From Selaginella moellendorffii (Eukaryota > Streptophyta > Lycopodiopsida > Selaginellales > Selaginellaceae): 64,000 bases of DNA. The translations under genes were made by a program, and so were the position numbers. Each line of letters opens with the position of its first letter. The stretch's first letter is position 1. The notes under the pieces are model-generated. The model was not told the DNA's origin. It worked only from the letters and a program-made list of their open reading frames with translations, and ran no database searches. The DNA is taken from contig NW_003314282.1 in the NCBI RefSeq assembly GCF_000143415.4, positions 164,188 to 228,187 of the forward strand. The letters run 5' to 3'. This document shows, in pieces, positions 53,211 to 63,150 of this stretch.

Positions 53211-53758
53211 GTATACTTGGTGTGTAAGAATATTAAATTCCATTAATCTTAATATAGTTTTTGGGTAACATTTATCCATTGAGATACCATTTCAGCAATT
53301 TCAACTTATATCTGGATGTCAAGAAGTTCACTTCACCAGCATTGTGGATACCAATATTTTAGTTTATTTGCTTTCCTTTTTGGGACAACTATCTTTTAAG
53401 GGACCTCATTGTCTTGTAATAACTCTTATGAAGAATAGCCAATAATGCTATGAAATATATTATAATATATTTATATTGTAATCCAATTGCATTAATTTGC
53501 CATGATATAGTATTGTAAATAATCCTTAACCTAAGCATTAACATGTTCAATCTACCCATTTACAAGAGGATGATAACTTATACAAAACTTCAGTTTATCC
53601 AAGATCAAGAATTTTTCCTTTCCCTCCTTTTAACAACTGAAATAGTGTGCCCTAAAACTTTCTTGTAAACCTTGAATCCCTACTCTTTAGTCTGTAAACA
53701 TATGCATTGTAATTTTATGATTTTCCATATTATAAATAGTATAATTTTTATTATGCTA
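53211..53758. other. AT-rich non-coding stretch
   Basis: No gene seen. Parts such as ACCCATTTACAAGAGGATG and CAAAACTTCAGTTTATCCAAG recall gypsy integrase flanks seen on the complement near 5150-5230, so an old retroelement remnant is possible. Confidence 0.35.
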
Positions 53759-53825
53759 GTTCGCAAAGAATTTGAACCCTTCAACAAGTTGGCATTTTAT
53801 ACAAACATTAACCTAAATTGTCCTC
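53759..53825 (+). pseudogene. Leader fragment of the PPR gene at 59.8 kb
   Basis: GCAAAGAATTTGAACCC followed by TTCAACAAGTTGGCA matches 59842-59892, with about 15 bases missing in the middle. It is another scrap of the same gene in direct orientation. Confidence 0.6.
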
Positions 53826-53929
53826 AATCCGCATTAGAGAAATTGGATACGTGATTCAGGCCTGAGACCCTACTGGGTGCGCGAGAGGTCACCAGGGGCG
53901 GTCAAGAATTGGGCTCATCTCGCCCATTT

Positions 53930-54412
53930 TCCATCCAGCTGCCCGCAACACTATTCGATGAGCAAGTGCTGGCTCATTCGCTCACTAAGATCGGTGATTG
54001 GTGAAAGTTGGAAAGCTGGGCAAGGATGGGATGGCTTGCACTCTGATTCTGTTTGAGTTTTCCCTCATCTCTCAGCCACTGCCAAGAGTTTGGCAGACTT
54101 AGATAACTGGTGGCCAGACTCACGAACAAATCATCCCATGACCACACACCTCCAAAATATTGGCTGGTGTGTCTGTGTGATCTACATTGGTCTTTTGTGA
54201 GCAATATATCCATTCTTATGCAAACGCAAAGGTACCACAGCATAATGTTTAATGAGTACGTTTCTATCCAGATTTTCCCAGTGTTCTTCCCAAGCATCAC
54301 TAATATAAGTGCTGGGATTTTGGTCAAATGCCTTGCCTTGGACGTGCTAGGCATTGACTCAGTACTCATTGTTTTTCTTTTGCATATCACAAAACATATC
54401 TGCATCATGTCC
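53930..54412 (-). repeat. Inverted repeat, left arm (partner 59335-59815)
   Basis: The complement of this segment aligns with the 5' flank of the PPR gene at 59.9 kb, including GGCTTGGGCTTTG-like, AATATTTTGGAGGTGTGTGG and CAAGGCATTTGACCAAAATCC. It is about 480 bp. No gene is encoded. The arms enclose about 4.9 kb. Confidence 0.8.
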
Positions 54413-55100
54413 TAAAAGGTGACTTTTTAAGAATTAAGCTTGCAAATGAAGTGTTAAAAGCTTTCAAAATAATTATCAAGATTTCTGGAAAAGGCATCAA
54501 CTTACAATGTGCCAAAGAAACAAAATACCTGGTTTTTGTTCTCTCTCCCATTCATTGGTTAGTCCCATGCTCCTCAGTTGGATAGAAATGGAATTGCAAA
54601 TGTAATTCCACATTCCATGAAACTATGCTAACTTCCAGTTTGAAAGTTGAATCTTCCATTTTGGCAGAAGATTACAGCAAGGACATAATAAAAATGATTG
54701 TCGTGAATTTGTGAAGTGTTTGTTAATTTGGCACTTACTAGTCTACTACTATAACGAGCGATTTCTGAACTGCTGGATCTGGCCAGTCAGCGTGGAGTAA
54801 CTCAGTAAACATTGCTTACCGCACGTCCAAGACGAATGGAAGGTAGAGCAGGATGGGGAAAGGGGCCAGGTAGCTGCTTAGATCCTCAAGGCAGCAGCAA
54901 GATCACGCGCTTCTGTGGCATAAATTCCATATTGTAGAATCCGAGTAATTTCATACCCACTGATTTCGAGCGTGCAGATAAATCCTGCTTTCTTCTTGCT
55001 GCTGCTCAGGAGGAAAGGAGACGATCCTGTGTGAATCTACCTCTCGCAAGATCCCGCGTTGTGTGTGCCACTAAGGTAGGAAACTTTGCAGCTGCCGTGT
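54413..55100. other. No gene recognised
   Basis: About 690 bp between the inverted repeat arm and a PTB fragment. No supported feature on either strand. Confidence 0.4.
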
Positions 55101-55103
55101 ATG

Positions 55104-55205
55104 TCCTGGATGACAATCTTCTCGATATTGCCATGAGGGCTGACAACTTGGTGGAGTATATCTGATAGAGCGGATTATGAATGATGGCAAGAAGCACCCG
55201 AGAAG
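55104..55205 (-). pseudogene. Fragment of the PTB gene (RRM2 exon)
   Basis: On the minus strand the bases read RVLLAIIHNPLYQI and then LMAISRRLSS/NIEKIV in shifting frames. This matches exon 5 of the PTB gene (49850-49955), whose protein has ILLVTIHHPLYPI. The order of bases (CATTCATAATCCGCTCTATC, CCTCATGGCAATATCGAGAA) follows the exon. Only this exon is copied, in inverse direction to the gene, and it is not open. Confidence 0.7.
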
Positions 55206-55299
55206 CGTCCGTAGAAAACGAACAAACATAAGCACAAGGAACGAATGACTGACGAAGACACACAGACTTTGAACTGGAGTCCCTGCAACACATTTGAAA

Positions 55300-55551
55300 A
55301 TGGCAACAGACAAAATGAAAACTTCAAGAGCGCCTGGTCCTCTTGATAACACTCTACGTCTCCCATTTCCAGAAGTGCCTACGGACGAACCGATGATTGT
55401 GCCAAGGACCGTCCTAAGAGAAGTGCTTGATAACACTCTACGTCTCTCAATTCCAGAAAAAACCAGAGAAACCACGAAAACGCATACATCTCTCCCTGAT
55501 CTCATCACAATGAACGTGTTTATGGATCCAAAGCAAGACATACCACACTAA
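55300..55551 (+). other. Short open frame with internal repeat, doubtful
   Basis: A frame of about 80 codons contains the phrase LDNTLRL-x-x-PE twice (DNA repeats at about 55341 and 55428, each CTTGATAACACTCTACGTCTC). A further short repeat, CCGATGATTGTGCCAAGG, occurs at 55390 and 55689. No family is recognised; probably not a gene. Confidence 0.2.
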
Positions 55552-55654
55552 AAAAATCCCACATTTTCGCAAGCGCACACATCTGAGTGATCTCGTCCGC
55601 TTGCGTTCGGAATAAAAGAACCTTTGACGGGAGCCTACAAAAAAACAGGTGTAG

Positions 55655-56639
55655 TTAGAACTTCAAGAATCCATCTATGGAGACCAAACCGATGATTGTG
55701 CCAAGGTCGTCGTGGCGAAGCAGAGTCCCTGGAAGAGTCCATCGCTCTGCGAGCCAAATGTGGTAGAGGAGAGAAAGCGGCTGCTGGTCAGGAGGCGCAG
55801 AAGCGAGCCCAACCCTAAACCATAAACCCTGTAAGGAATATGTCGCGCTGTTCCAGAGGGTCGTCTCCAGCATCTTGCGCGCTTGATCGATCCTCCCGGC
55901 CATGGCGCAGGCTTGGACCATCGCGTTCATCGCTCGGTGAGGCATTCTTTCGAATAAACTCTCGGCTTCTTCTAGGTCATCGTTCTGTGTGTAGGCGAGC
56001 ATCGCGTCAAAGGTACTCCTAGCCTCGGAAAGATGCCGGTTCTGGGAATAAGTGTTAATCATCGTGTTCCAGGATACAAGATCTCGCTGCTCCGTGTATA
56101 AAAGATCTCTTGCGCCTCCGAAATCTTCCCTTCTCCAGCATACGCAGCCATCATCGTGTTCCAGGTAAAGAGAACCTTCTTCTTTGTTCTATCAAACAGT
56201 GTCTTGGCTTCTTCCAGGTCCCCATATTGGGCATATGCTGTGATCATGGCATTCCACGAGACAACATCCTTGGAGGGCATCTCGTCAAAGAGATCTCTCG
56301 CTCGATAGATCTGCCCTTTGCGAGTGTATGCCGCGATAAGTTGGGCTGATCCAGGCGATCGAAAGCCGCTTGCGCCTTGTCCAATTGCCCGCACTTGCCA
56401 TACATCTCGATGAGGAGATTTCCCAGGTATCTGTCATTCGCAAATTCACTCGAGGAGATTTGTTTGTAGACTCGATCTCCCTGTGAAGGGTCCTTGGAAT
56501 TCCCACATTGCTTGAGGAGGTGAGCAAAATAGTCAGTGTCACACTTGCATGATTCATTAAAGCTCCATTGTTTGTTCTCGAGTGGTTTTGGATTACGCCA
56601 GAGCCCTAGAAACAGGGTTGCCTTCTCCAGCATCGTCAC
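55655..56639 (-). pseudogene. PPR pseudogene (S-type)
   Basis: Three frames in succession (56639-56330, 56394-56059, 56062-55655) give one PPR protein start: a presequence, NLLIEMYGKCGQLDKAQAAFD, then LIAAYTRKGQIYRARDLFDEMPSKDVVSWNAMITAYAQYGDL, NTMMAAYAGEGKI, MINTYSQNRHLSEARSTF and ERMPHRAMNAMVQACAMAGRI. Two frameshifts (about 56345 and 56065) and loss of the C-terminal half make it non-functional. It lies between the inverted repeat arms. Confidence 0.8.
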
Positions 56640-56767
56640 TCGCGCAAAGGTACTCGATCAAATGCAAATCCATTCCATTTCTACAGCGCTAGAACTAGCG
56701 CGCATTTTCGCTCTCGCGTCTAATCCTACAGGTAGATAGATAGATAGCAAGCAATTTCTCCAGAGTC

Positions 56768-58792
56768 ATGCTGTGGGCACTTCCAACGAGTAAGCCAGCG
56801 ACTACTCTAAGCCCGTTTTCCACCAGCAGCACGCACAGCCACCATAGTCATGGCAGATTTTTGGCCAAGGCAGCCTCCTCAGCTTCTTCTCTAGAGCTCG
56901 ACAATGGCGAGGAGAACAGGACCAGTTCCAACACTCCCGAGGAAACTGGAGAGTCCAGTGCCAGCGCGAAAACGATTCCCAGGTACACGAAATGGACTCC
57001 ACAGTTTGCTAGAGTTGATGAGGTTCTCAAGATCCTCCAGAAGACTGGGAATGTAGAGGCGGCGCTGGAGAGCTGGGACAAATCCCTGTCGGCCAAGAAC
57101 ATCGTCACGGTTCTCAACAATATCAACCGCTGGGAGAAAGCTCTCGCCTTCTTCGAGTGGCTCAAGGCCCGACCTGAGCTCTACGAGATCAACAGGTACA
57201 CGTACAACGTGATGCTCAAGATCCTACGCAATGGCCGCCAGCTCGAGCTCTCGGAGAAGCTCGTCGAGGAGATGACGGGTCGCGGGATCCAGCCAGACAA
57301 CTACACTTTCAGCACTCTGATCAACTGCGCCAAGCGCTGCCGCCAGCCGGAAGAAGCTCTCAAGTGGTTCGAGAGGATGAAGAGCGAAGGGATCGTCCCA
57401 GACGAGGTGACTTACAACTCGGTGATCGACATGTATGGGCGAGTGGGACGAGTGAACGAGGCCGTGGAGCTCTACGAGAAGCTAAAGTCCGTCAACTGGA
57501 AGCTCGACACTGTGACTTACGGCGCTATAGCCAACGTCTACGCCCGGGCCGGGGACTACCAATCCATCATCCAGCTCGTCCAGGAGATGCGAGACAGTGG
57601 AAGCTCCCCCAACGCCGTGATCATGAACACGCTCATGGGGACGCTGAGCAAGGCCGGGAAAGTGAACCAGGCCAAGAAGGTGTTCAACGAGATGAGAACC
57701 TCCGGAGTGAGCCCGACGCCGGTGACGCTGAGCATCCTGGTGGAGATGTACACGAGAGTCGGAGCTTACGACCAAGCATTCGAGGTCTACGAGACGCTCA
57801 AGACGGAGGGATGGAAGTGCGACGTCGCGGTGTACAACTCGCTCATGAAAGCCTGCGTCGAGGGAGGCCGAGTCGAGCAAGCGGAGGATATCTTGAAGGA
57901 GATGAAGCGAGCGGGGTGTAACCCGGATCATCTCACGTACAGGACGGCCATGAACACGTACGCGACGAAGGGAATGGTGGATCCGGCCAGGAGGATGTTC
58001 GACAAGGTGGTGGCGCTCAACGGCAAGCCGGACACTCCACTCTTCACGGTGATGATCCGGGCCTGCAAGCTCGCCGGGGAGATCGAGCAGGCGAGCAAGA
58101 TCTTTGACGAGATGATGGAGAGTGGCTGCTGCTCGCCGGACGAGCGAGTGAGCGGGATGCTGCTCTCGTGCATGGCCATGGCCAAGAACGACGACGAGCG
58201 CCTTGCCATCCTCGACTGCCTGGACAAGTTTAACGCTCCTCTCCACGAGCTCATGAGCGCGATCGTCCGCAAGGAAGAGCCGAGATCCAGGGACGAGGTG
58301 GCGGAGATGGTGGAGAAGTTCATCAGCGACTACCCCGAGACGGACTCGCGCAAGCCGCTGTGCAACTGCCTCATCGACATCTGCTCCAGCGTGGGGATGA
58401 AGCACGCAGCTCACAAGATCTTCGCCATGGGAGTTGCGGTGGGAGCCTACGATGGCCTCCAGACCAATCTCCCATCGCTGTGGCGGCTCAACCTCCGGAC
58501 GCTCTCCATGCCCGCGGCCGAGTGCGCGATCGAAGCTTGGGTGAGCTCGCTCAAGGCGGCTGTCCGGGAGGGGGACGAGCTCCCGGAGGATCTCATAATC
58601 GAGACGGGCGTGGGACGAGTGCGCAGTGGACAGAGGCTCAACCCGATCGTTGGAACGCTGCTCAAGAAGCTCGGGGCGCCCTTCACAGAGAACACCGAGC
58701 CGGCGGGGTACTACTGCTCGACTGGAGCCGCGGTGGAGGCGTGGATCAAAGCGAGGATCGCTCTGGAAGAAAATTCGGCATTTTCTCTCTAA
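56768..58792 (+). CDS. P-class PPR protein with C-terminal SMR domain, probably plastid
   Basis: One exon of 674 residues. The first about 60 residues are rich in Ser, Thr and Ala with few acids, as in a transit peptide. FFEWLKARPELYEINRYTYNVMLK leads into about ten P-type 35-residue repeats (GIQPDNYTFSTLINCAKRC, GIVPDEVTYNSVIDMYGR). The C-terminus (LWRLNLRTLSMPAAECAIEAWV, LIIETGVGRVRSG, LGAPFTE, GYYCSTGAAVEAWI) is a small MutS-related domain. This layout is that of the SVR7/SOT1 group of plastid PPR-SMR proteins, which protect or process chloroplast transcripts; some SMR domains are endonucleases. It is strongly GC-rich at third positions, unlike the AT-rich lectin gene nearby. Confidence 0.93.
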   Translation: MLWALPTSKPATTLSPFSTSSTHSHHSHGRFLAKAASSASSLELDNGEENRTSSNTPEETGESSASAKTIPRYTKWTPQFARVDEVLKILQKTGNVEAALESWDKSLSAKNIVTVLNNINRWEKALAFFEWLKARPELYEINRYTYNVMLKILRNGRQLELSEKLVEEMTGRGIQPDNYTFSTLINCAKRCRQPEEALKWFERMKSEGIVPDEVTYNSVIDMYGRVGRVNEAVELYEKLKSVNWKLDTVTYGAIANVYARAGDYQSIIQLVQEMRDSGSSPNAVIMNTLMGTLSKAGKVNQAKKVFNEMRTSGVSPTPVTLSILVEMYTRVGAYDQAFEVYETLKTEGWKCDVAVYNSLMKACVEGGRVEQAEDILKEMKRAGCNPDHLTYRTAMNTYATKGMVDPARRMFDKVVALNGKPDTPLFTVMIRACKLAGEIEQASKIFDEMMESGCCSPDERVSGMLLSCMAMAKNDDERLAILDCLDKFNAPLHELMSAIVRKEEPRSRDEVAEMVEKFISDYPETDSRKPLCNCLIDICSSVGMKHAAHKIFAMGVAVGAYDGLQTNLPSLWRLNLRTLSMPAAECAIEAWVSSLKAAVREGDELPEDLIIETGVGRVRSGQRLNPIVGTLLKKLGAPFTENTEPAGYYCSTGAAVEAWIKARIALEENSAFSL

Positions 58793-58967
58793 AGATTTTA
58801 TAAAAACTTTATGGACTTTAATGAAATTGTGACTAGTAATATAGCAAAAGATGGCGGACGAAAGCCGGTGAGGGTTTGACGGTGCGAATCTTGCGACACC
58901 ATCGCCCTCTTGTAAAGCGCCTATACCCAACACTGTCTCGGCGGAAGAGCACAGGCGACACCTATGT

Positions 58968-59360
58968 TTGTGGTATGTACGCAAATTGGGTGTCTATCTT
59001 GTTGCCTCTCTCACGCAGCAATTCCTGCAAGCGACCGCAACGCTGCCAAAGGCATGCCCCGTTCGATCCGTCACTGCCACTGTCTCGAGAGAACCTGGTC
59101 GAATGGCTCTCGACAGTCCTCTTAAGCACCTTGCAACGAAAGTGCTTCTCTTATTGGTGGAGGCTGATAAGGACTGGTTGGCCGGACTGCTCACAGCGAT
59201 TCCAAACGCCGAGAACCCGTCGAGGCCTCTCTCAGCCGTGGTCGAGTATGCTTCTCCAACCACAAGACGTCCTTCAGTCGTATATCCACTGGAAGTCAAG
59301 CGTGTTGGAGCTAGAGAGCAATTGTTTTGTGATATGAAAAAGAAAAACAACGAGTACTGA
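58968..59360 (+). CDS. Hypothetical short protein, doubtful
   Basis: An open frame of 130 residues has a balanced composition (for example LKHLATKVLLLLVEADKDWLAG). It overlaps another open frame (58876-59337) in a different register, and no family is recognised. Its end runs into the inverted repeat arm at 59335. Either frame could be chance. The region is also the 3' flank of the PPR-SMR gene. Confidence 0.2.
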   Translation: MWYVRKLGVYLVASLTQQFLQATATLPKACPVRSVTATVSREPGRMALDSPLKHLATKVLLLLVEADKDWLAGLLTAIPNAENPSRPLSAVVEYASPTTRRPSVVYPLEVKRVGAREQLFCDMKKKNNEY

Positions 59361-59815
59361 GTCAATGCCCTAGCACGTCCAAGGCAAGGCATTTGACCAA
59401 AATCCCAGTGATGCTTGGGAAGAACACTGGATAGAAACGTAGACTCAAGGGTTAAAAATTATGCCGTTGATGTCTTCGTGTTTGCATAAGAATGGATATA
59501 TTGCTCATAGAAAACCCATGTAGATCACACAGACACACCAGTCAATATTTTGGAGGTGTGTGGCCATGGGATGATTTGTTCGTGATCTGTACACGGAGTC
59601 TGGCCACCATTTCTAATCGACAGTTATAACTCTGCCAAAACTCTTGGCAGTGGCTGAGAGATGAGGAAAAACTCAAACAGAATCAAAGCCCAAGCCATCC
59701 CATCCTTGCCCAGCATTCCAACTCTCACAATTCTCAGTGCTTCTCAATTGCTGATCTCCCAGATGGGCTCACGAGCTAATCAGCCAGCACTTGCTCATCC
59801 AATGGTGTTGCAGGC
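59335..59815 (+). repeat. Inverted repeat, right arm (partner 53930-54412)
   Basis: This is the 5' flank of the PPR gene at 59918 and may contain its promoter. It contains an approximately 50-bp insertion near 59450 compared with the left arm. The left arm must derive from this locus or from its twin, because the same PPR gene start has also been copied to 51.7, 53.0 and 53.8 kb. Confidence 0.8.
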
Positions 59816-59917
59816 TGATTGATTGATGTATATCTTAAATCCTGCAAAGAATTTGAACCCAGCACCACCAGAGCCTTCAACAAGTTGGCAGTTTATATTC
59901 TATTCCAATCTGAAACC

Positions 59918-62749
59918 ATGGAAACCATCAAATCTCTTGCATTGCAAATAAAGTCAATTGGCATCTCAAGGGATGTGGAGGAAGCCAAGAGGATCCACTT
60001 CAAGGTTAAGGCACACAAGGAGCTTCAACAAAACATTTTCCTTGCTAATCTGGTTGTAGAAATGTATGGCCGGTGTGGGTGTATCAGCGAGGCTCACGAT
60101 GCCTTTGAAGAGATTCTCACTCCAAATCAGTTTTCCTGGAATATCATGCTCGCGGCATTTTCACGCAACGGGGACTTGGCACAAGCTCGAAGCTGGTTTG
60201 ATGCGATGCCACAACGGAATCCTGTTGCCTTGAACACGATGATAGCGGCATATGCCCGCATGGGGCATCTCGAAGAGGCCGAGAACTTGGCGATTCGCGA
60301 TCAAAGCGATGATCCAGCATCATGGAATCCCATAATATCTGGATACCTACAACAGGAAGACGTAGAAGGAGCCAAGAAAGTTTTTGATAGAATGCGCGTG
60401 AGAGATTCCATCTCCTGGAATGCAATGATTGGGGGATACGCCAAGCGTGGGCATCTGCAGCAAGCGTGTCATTTGTTTGAGAAAATGCCCGATAAAACGA
60501 TCGCTTCATTGAATTTAATTCTCAAATCGCTCGCTGCGAATGGAAAGATTAAAGAAGCAAAACAGTTTTTTGATCGAATGCCTCAGAGGGATGAGATCTC
60601 CTGGAATGCCCTTCTCCGGGGATTTATTTCTTGCGGGCAAATCCAGGACGCAAAAGAGCTATTCGATCTCATGCCTCACCAGCGCGATCCAGGGACTTTG
60701 TTCGTACTATTGGAGGGGTATTGCAATCACGGGTTGATCCAGGAAGCCAAAACATTGCTCGATTCCATTGATCCACCCATAAGAAATCCAAGTGTTTGTT
60801 TCCCGATAATCCGTGCGCTGGGCGATGCAGGGGACGTGATCGGTGCGAGGGCGCTATTTGATCGCCAGGAGAAAAAGGACATCCAGCTATGGACGTTGAT
60901 GATGAAGATCTACGCGCAGTGGGGCAACCTGGAGCTAGCGAGAGAGATCTTTGACGTAATGCCAGAGAGAGATGCAATTTCCTGGACTGTGATTGTGAGC
61001 GCGTACGGAAGAACCGGCGATCTGAGAGAAGCAAAGAACCTTTTCCAACAAATGCCGTATAGAGATTCCGTCGCGTGGTGTTCCTTAATCTCGGCATATG
61101 CCAAAGCGGGGCATCTGGAGGATGCGGAGAGGATGTTCTTTGATGAAGTTCCTGCCAGGGACGCTTCGATGTGGAACGCGATGATCACAGCGTACGGAGA
61201 GAACTCGAGAGTGGATTTCGCGGAGAAAATCTTTAAGCAAGTTCCCGAGAAAGATCTTGTTTCATGGAATGCCATGATTTCGGCATTTGCCGCGAATGGA
61301 GAAATCGCTCCCGCCAAAGAAACTTTTGATTCCATGCCAATGAAAAACATAACGTCGTGGAACACACTTATGGCCATGTACGGAGAGTACGGCATGCACG
61401 GTAATGCCAGGCAAGTGTACGATGCCATGCCCCAGTGGAATCTTCTCTCGTGGAACTGCATGATACAGGCATTTGCGGAAGGCGCGCATCTGCGTTTCGC
61501 ACGGGAACTGTTCGAAGTCATTCCCGTACGGGACGTGGTGTCATGGACAACCATTCTGGCCGGGTGCGTACGGTCTGGGGAGCCCAACAGGGCGAAAGAA
61601 ACTTTTGAAAGTATGCCCGAGAGGAGCATTGTATCCTGGAACGTGATGATTAGATCTTGCGAGCTCTCAGACGAACTGGAGATGGCGGAGAGGATTTTTA
61701 ACGAAGAAATGCCGTGCAGGGACGTTGTCTCTTGGAACTGTATGCTGTCAATCTACTCGAAGAGCAGCAGCAAGCTGGGAGAGCTCCAGAAAACTTTGCT
61801 GGAAAATATGCCCGAGCACAGTGTTTCTTCCTGGAGCTTGGCCATTGCTGGTTTGTGTCAGCACGATCGTCTCGATGACGCTGAGCTTGTTTTGAGCCGG
61901 CTGCCTTTGATTGATCTCATCTCGTCCAACACGCTCATCACCGCCTATTCCCAGAGAAACCAGCTTGAGCGAGCACGAAAGCTCTTTGATGCCATGCCTC
62001 AACGAGATGTGGTGTCCTGGAACTCGATCATGCAAGCCTATGTCCGGCACGGAGATCACCCAGAAGCGATCCATCTCTTTAAAACTATGGACCTGGAAGG
62101 AGTCGAGGCTGACGAGTTGAGCTTTCTTACTGTTGTGGAGGCCTGCTCGATGACCACCGAAGCTATCTTGTTTGGAAGATATCTTTACTCTATCGTCATC
62201 GACACCGGATTCCTATCCAACACCTTAGTTGCCACTGCATTCTTCAGCATGTTTGCAAAGTTTGGTGACTTGAAAGTGGCACGAAGTATGTTTGATGCCC
62301 GAGTAGAACACGACTTGGTTTCTTGGAGTGTTCTCCTCAGTGCGTACAGCCAGAGTGGCCATGTCATGGTTGCCGCTGAGGTTCTTCACGAAATGTCTAT
62401 GGATGGTTTCTCAGCCAGCAAAGTGACTTTCGTTAGCATCCTGTCTGCTTGCAGCCATGGAGGCTTTCACCACCTCGGCTGTTCTCTGTTCAGTTCAATG
62501 GTCACTGACTATGGAGTGGAGCCGGACGCCGTGCACTATACCTGCATGGTTGATCTGCTTGGGAGAGCTGGATGGCTGTGTGAAGCACGAGATTTGGTCC
62601 GCGGACTGCCTAGAGAACCTTCTTCCGAAGCGTGGATGTCTTTACTTGGTGCAAGTAAGCTGCAAAGTGAATCAAACGTAGCAAACATGGTAGCTCCAAC
62701 GAACTTTGGATCATCGTTTGTCACCTTGATAAACACGTACGTCAGCTAA
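59918..62749 (+). CDS. Large S-type PPR protein without E/DYW domains
   Basis: One exon of 943 residues from the ATG at 59918; the longer frame from 59819 would need a TTG start. About two dozen repeats of near 31 residues follow (ISWNAMIGGYAKRGHLQQACHLFEKMP-type units). Near the end a longer unit (DLEGVEADELSFLTVVEAC, then FSASKVTFVSILSACSHGG) and HYTCMVDLLGRAGWL occur. The E-like tail (EAWMSLLGASKLQSE) stops early in VTLINTYVS, so no editing deaminase domain is present. It is likely to bind RNA in an organelle; no clear transit peptide was seen. Fragments of its 5' end are scattered over 51.7-54.4 kb. Confidence 0.9.
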   Translation: METIKSLALQIKSIGISRDVEEAKRIHFKVKAHKELQQNIFLANLVVEMYGRCGCISEAHDAFEEILTPNQFSWNIMLAAFSRNGDLAQARSWFDAMPQRNPVALNTMIAAYARMGHLEEAENLAIRDQSDDPASWNPIISGYLQQEDVEGAKKVFDRMRVRDSISWNAMIGGYAKRGHLQQACHLFEKMPDKTIASLNLILKSLAANGKIKEAKQFFDRMPQRDEISWNALLRGFISCGQIQDAKELFDLMPHQRDPGTLFVLLEGYCNHGLIQEAKTLLDSIDPPIRNPSVCFPIIRALGDAGDVIGARALFDRQEKKDIQLWTLMMKIYAQWGNLELAREIFDVMPERDAISWTVIVSAYGRTGDLREAKNLFQQMPYRDSVAWCSLISAYAKAGHLEDAERMFFDEVPARDASMWNAMITAYGENSRVDFAEKIFKQVPEKDLVSWNAMISAFAANGEIAPAKETFDSMPMKNITSWNTLMAMYGEYGMHGNARQVYDAMPQWNLLSWNCMIQAFAEGAHLRFARELFEVIPVRDVVSWTTILAGCVRSGEPNRAKETFESMPERSIVSWNVMIRSCELSDELEMAERIFNEEMPCRDVVSWNCMLSIYSKSSSKLGELQKTLLENMPEHSVSSWSLAIAGLCQHDRLDDAELVLSRLPLIDLISSNTLITAYSQRNQLERARKLFDAMPQRDVVSWNSIMQAYVRHGDHPEAIHLFKTMDLEGVEADELSFLTVVEACSMTTEAILFGRYLYSIVIDTGFLSNTLVATAFFSMFAKFGDLKVARSMFDARVEHDLVSWSVLLSAYSQSGHVMVAAEVLHEMSMDGFSASKVTFVSILSACSHGGFHHLGCSLFSSMVTDYGVEPDAVHYTCMVDLLGRAGWLCEARDLVRGLPREPSSEAWMSLLGASKLQSESNVANMVAPTNFGSSFVTLINTYVS

Positions 62750-63130
62750 AACTAGCAAAACACGCTTCGATTTTACAGGCTTTGAACATAGGTGCTGTAC
62801 AGGCTCGGAAGTGGACTGTATATGTCTCTCTAAATTTTTTAGTGATAACGGCCCATGATTGGACATAGAGAATACATTTCAAACAGTGAGAAATGTATAT
62901 ACAGTCGAACAACTTCTGTAAACCATTGTTCTAATTAAAAAAATTGTGTCTGACTATCTCTGCTCGACTCCCGACAAGATGATCATCTAGCTTGAAAACT
63001 GCAGAGCACAACTTAATGAGAGCTATAAGAACCTTCTCCTGCACAAAACAAAAAGTGAGCTCATTACTAACACCTCTATCCACTTACCCTGAGAAACACA
63101 CTACGACTTCTTATGTCCTTGCAAATGCAT
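62750..63130. other. 3' flank of the PPR gene; no gene seen
   Basis: AT-rich, with poly(A)-like signals (AATTAAAAAAATTG near 62932). Nothing else was recognised. Confidence 0.4.
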
Positions 63131-63150
63131 GTAAATGGCAATGGGATTAC

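Noticed and set aside
57482-58984. 500-codon minus-strand frame opposite the PPR-SMR gene
   Set aside because: It mirrors codon bias of the real gene, is rich in His/Arg/Leu, and has no domain.
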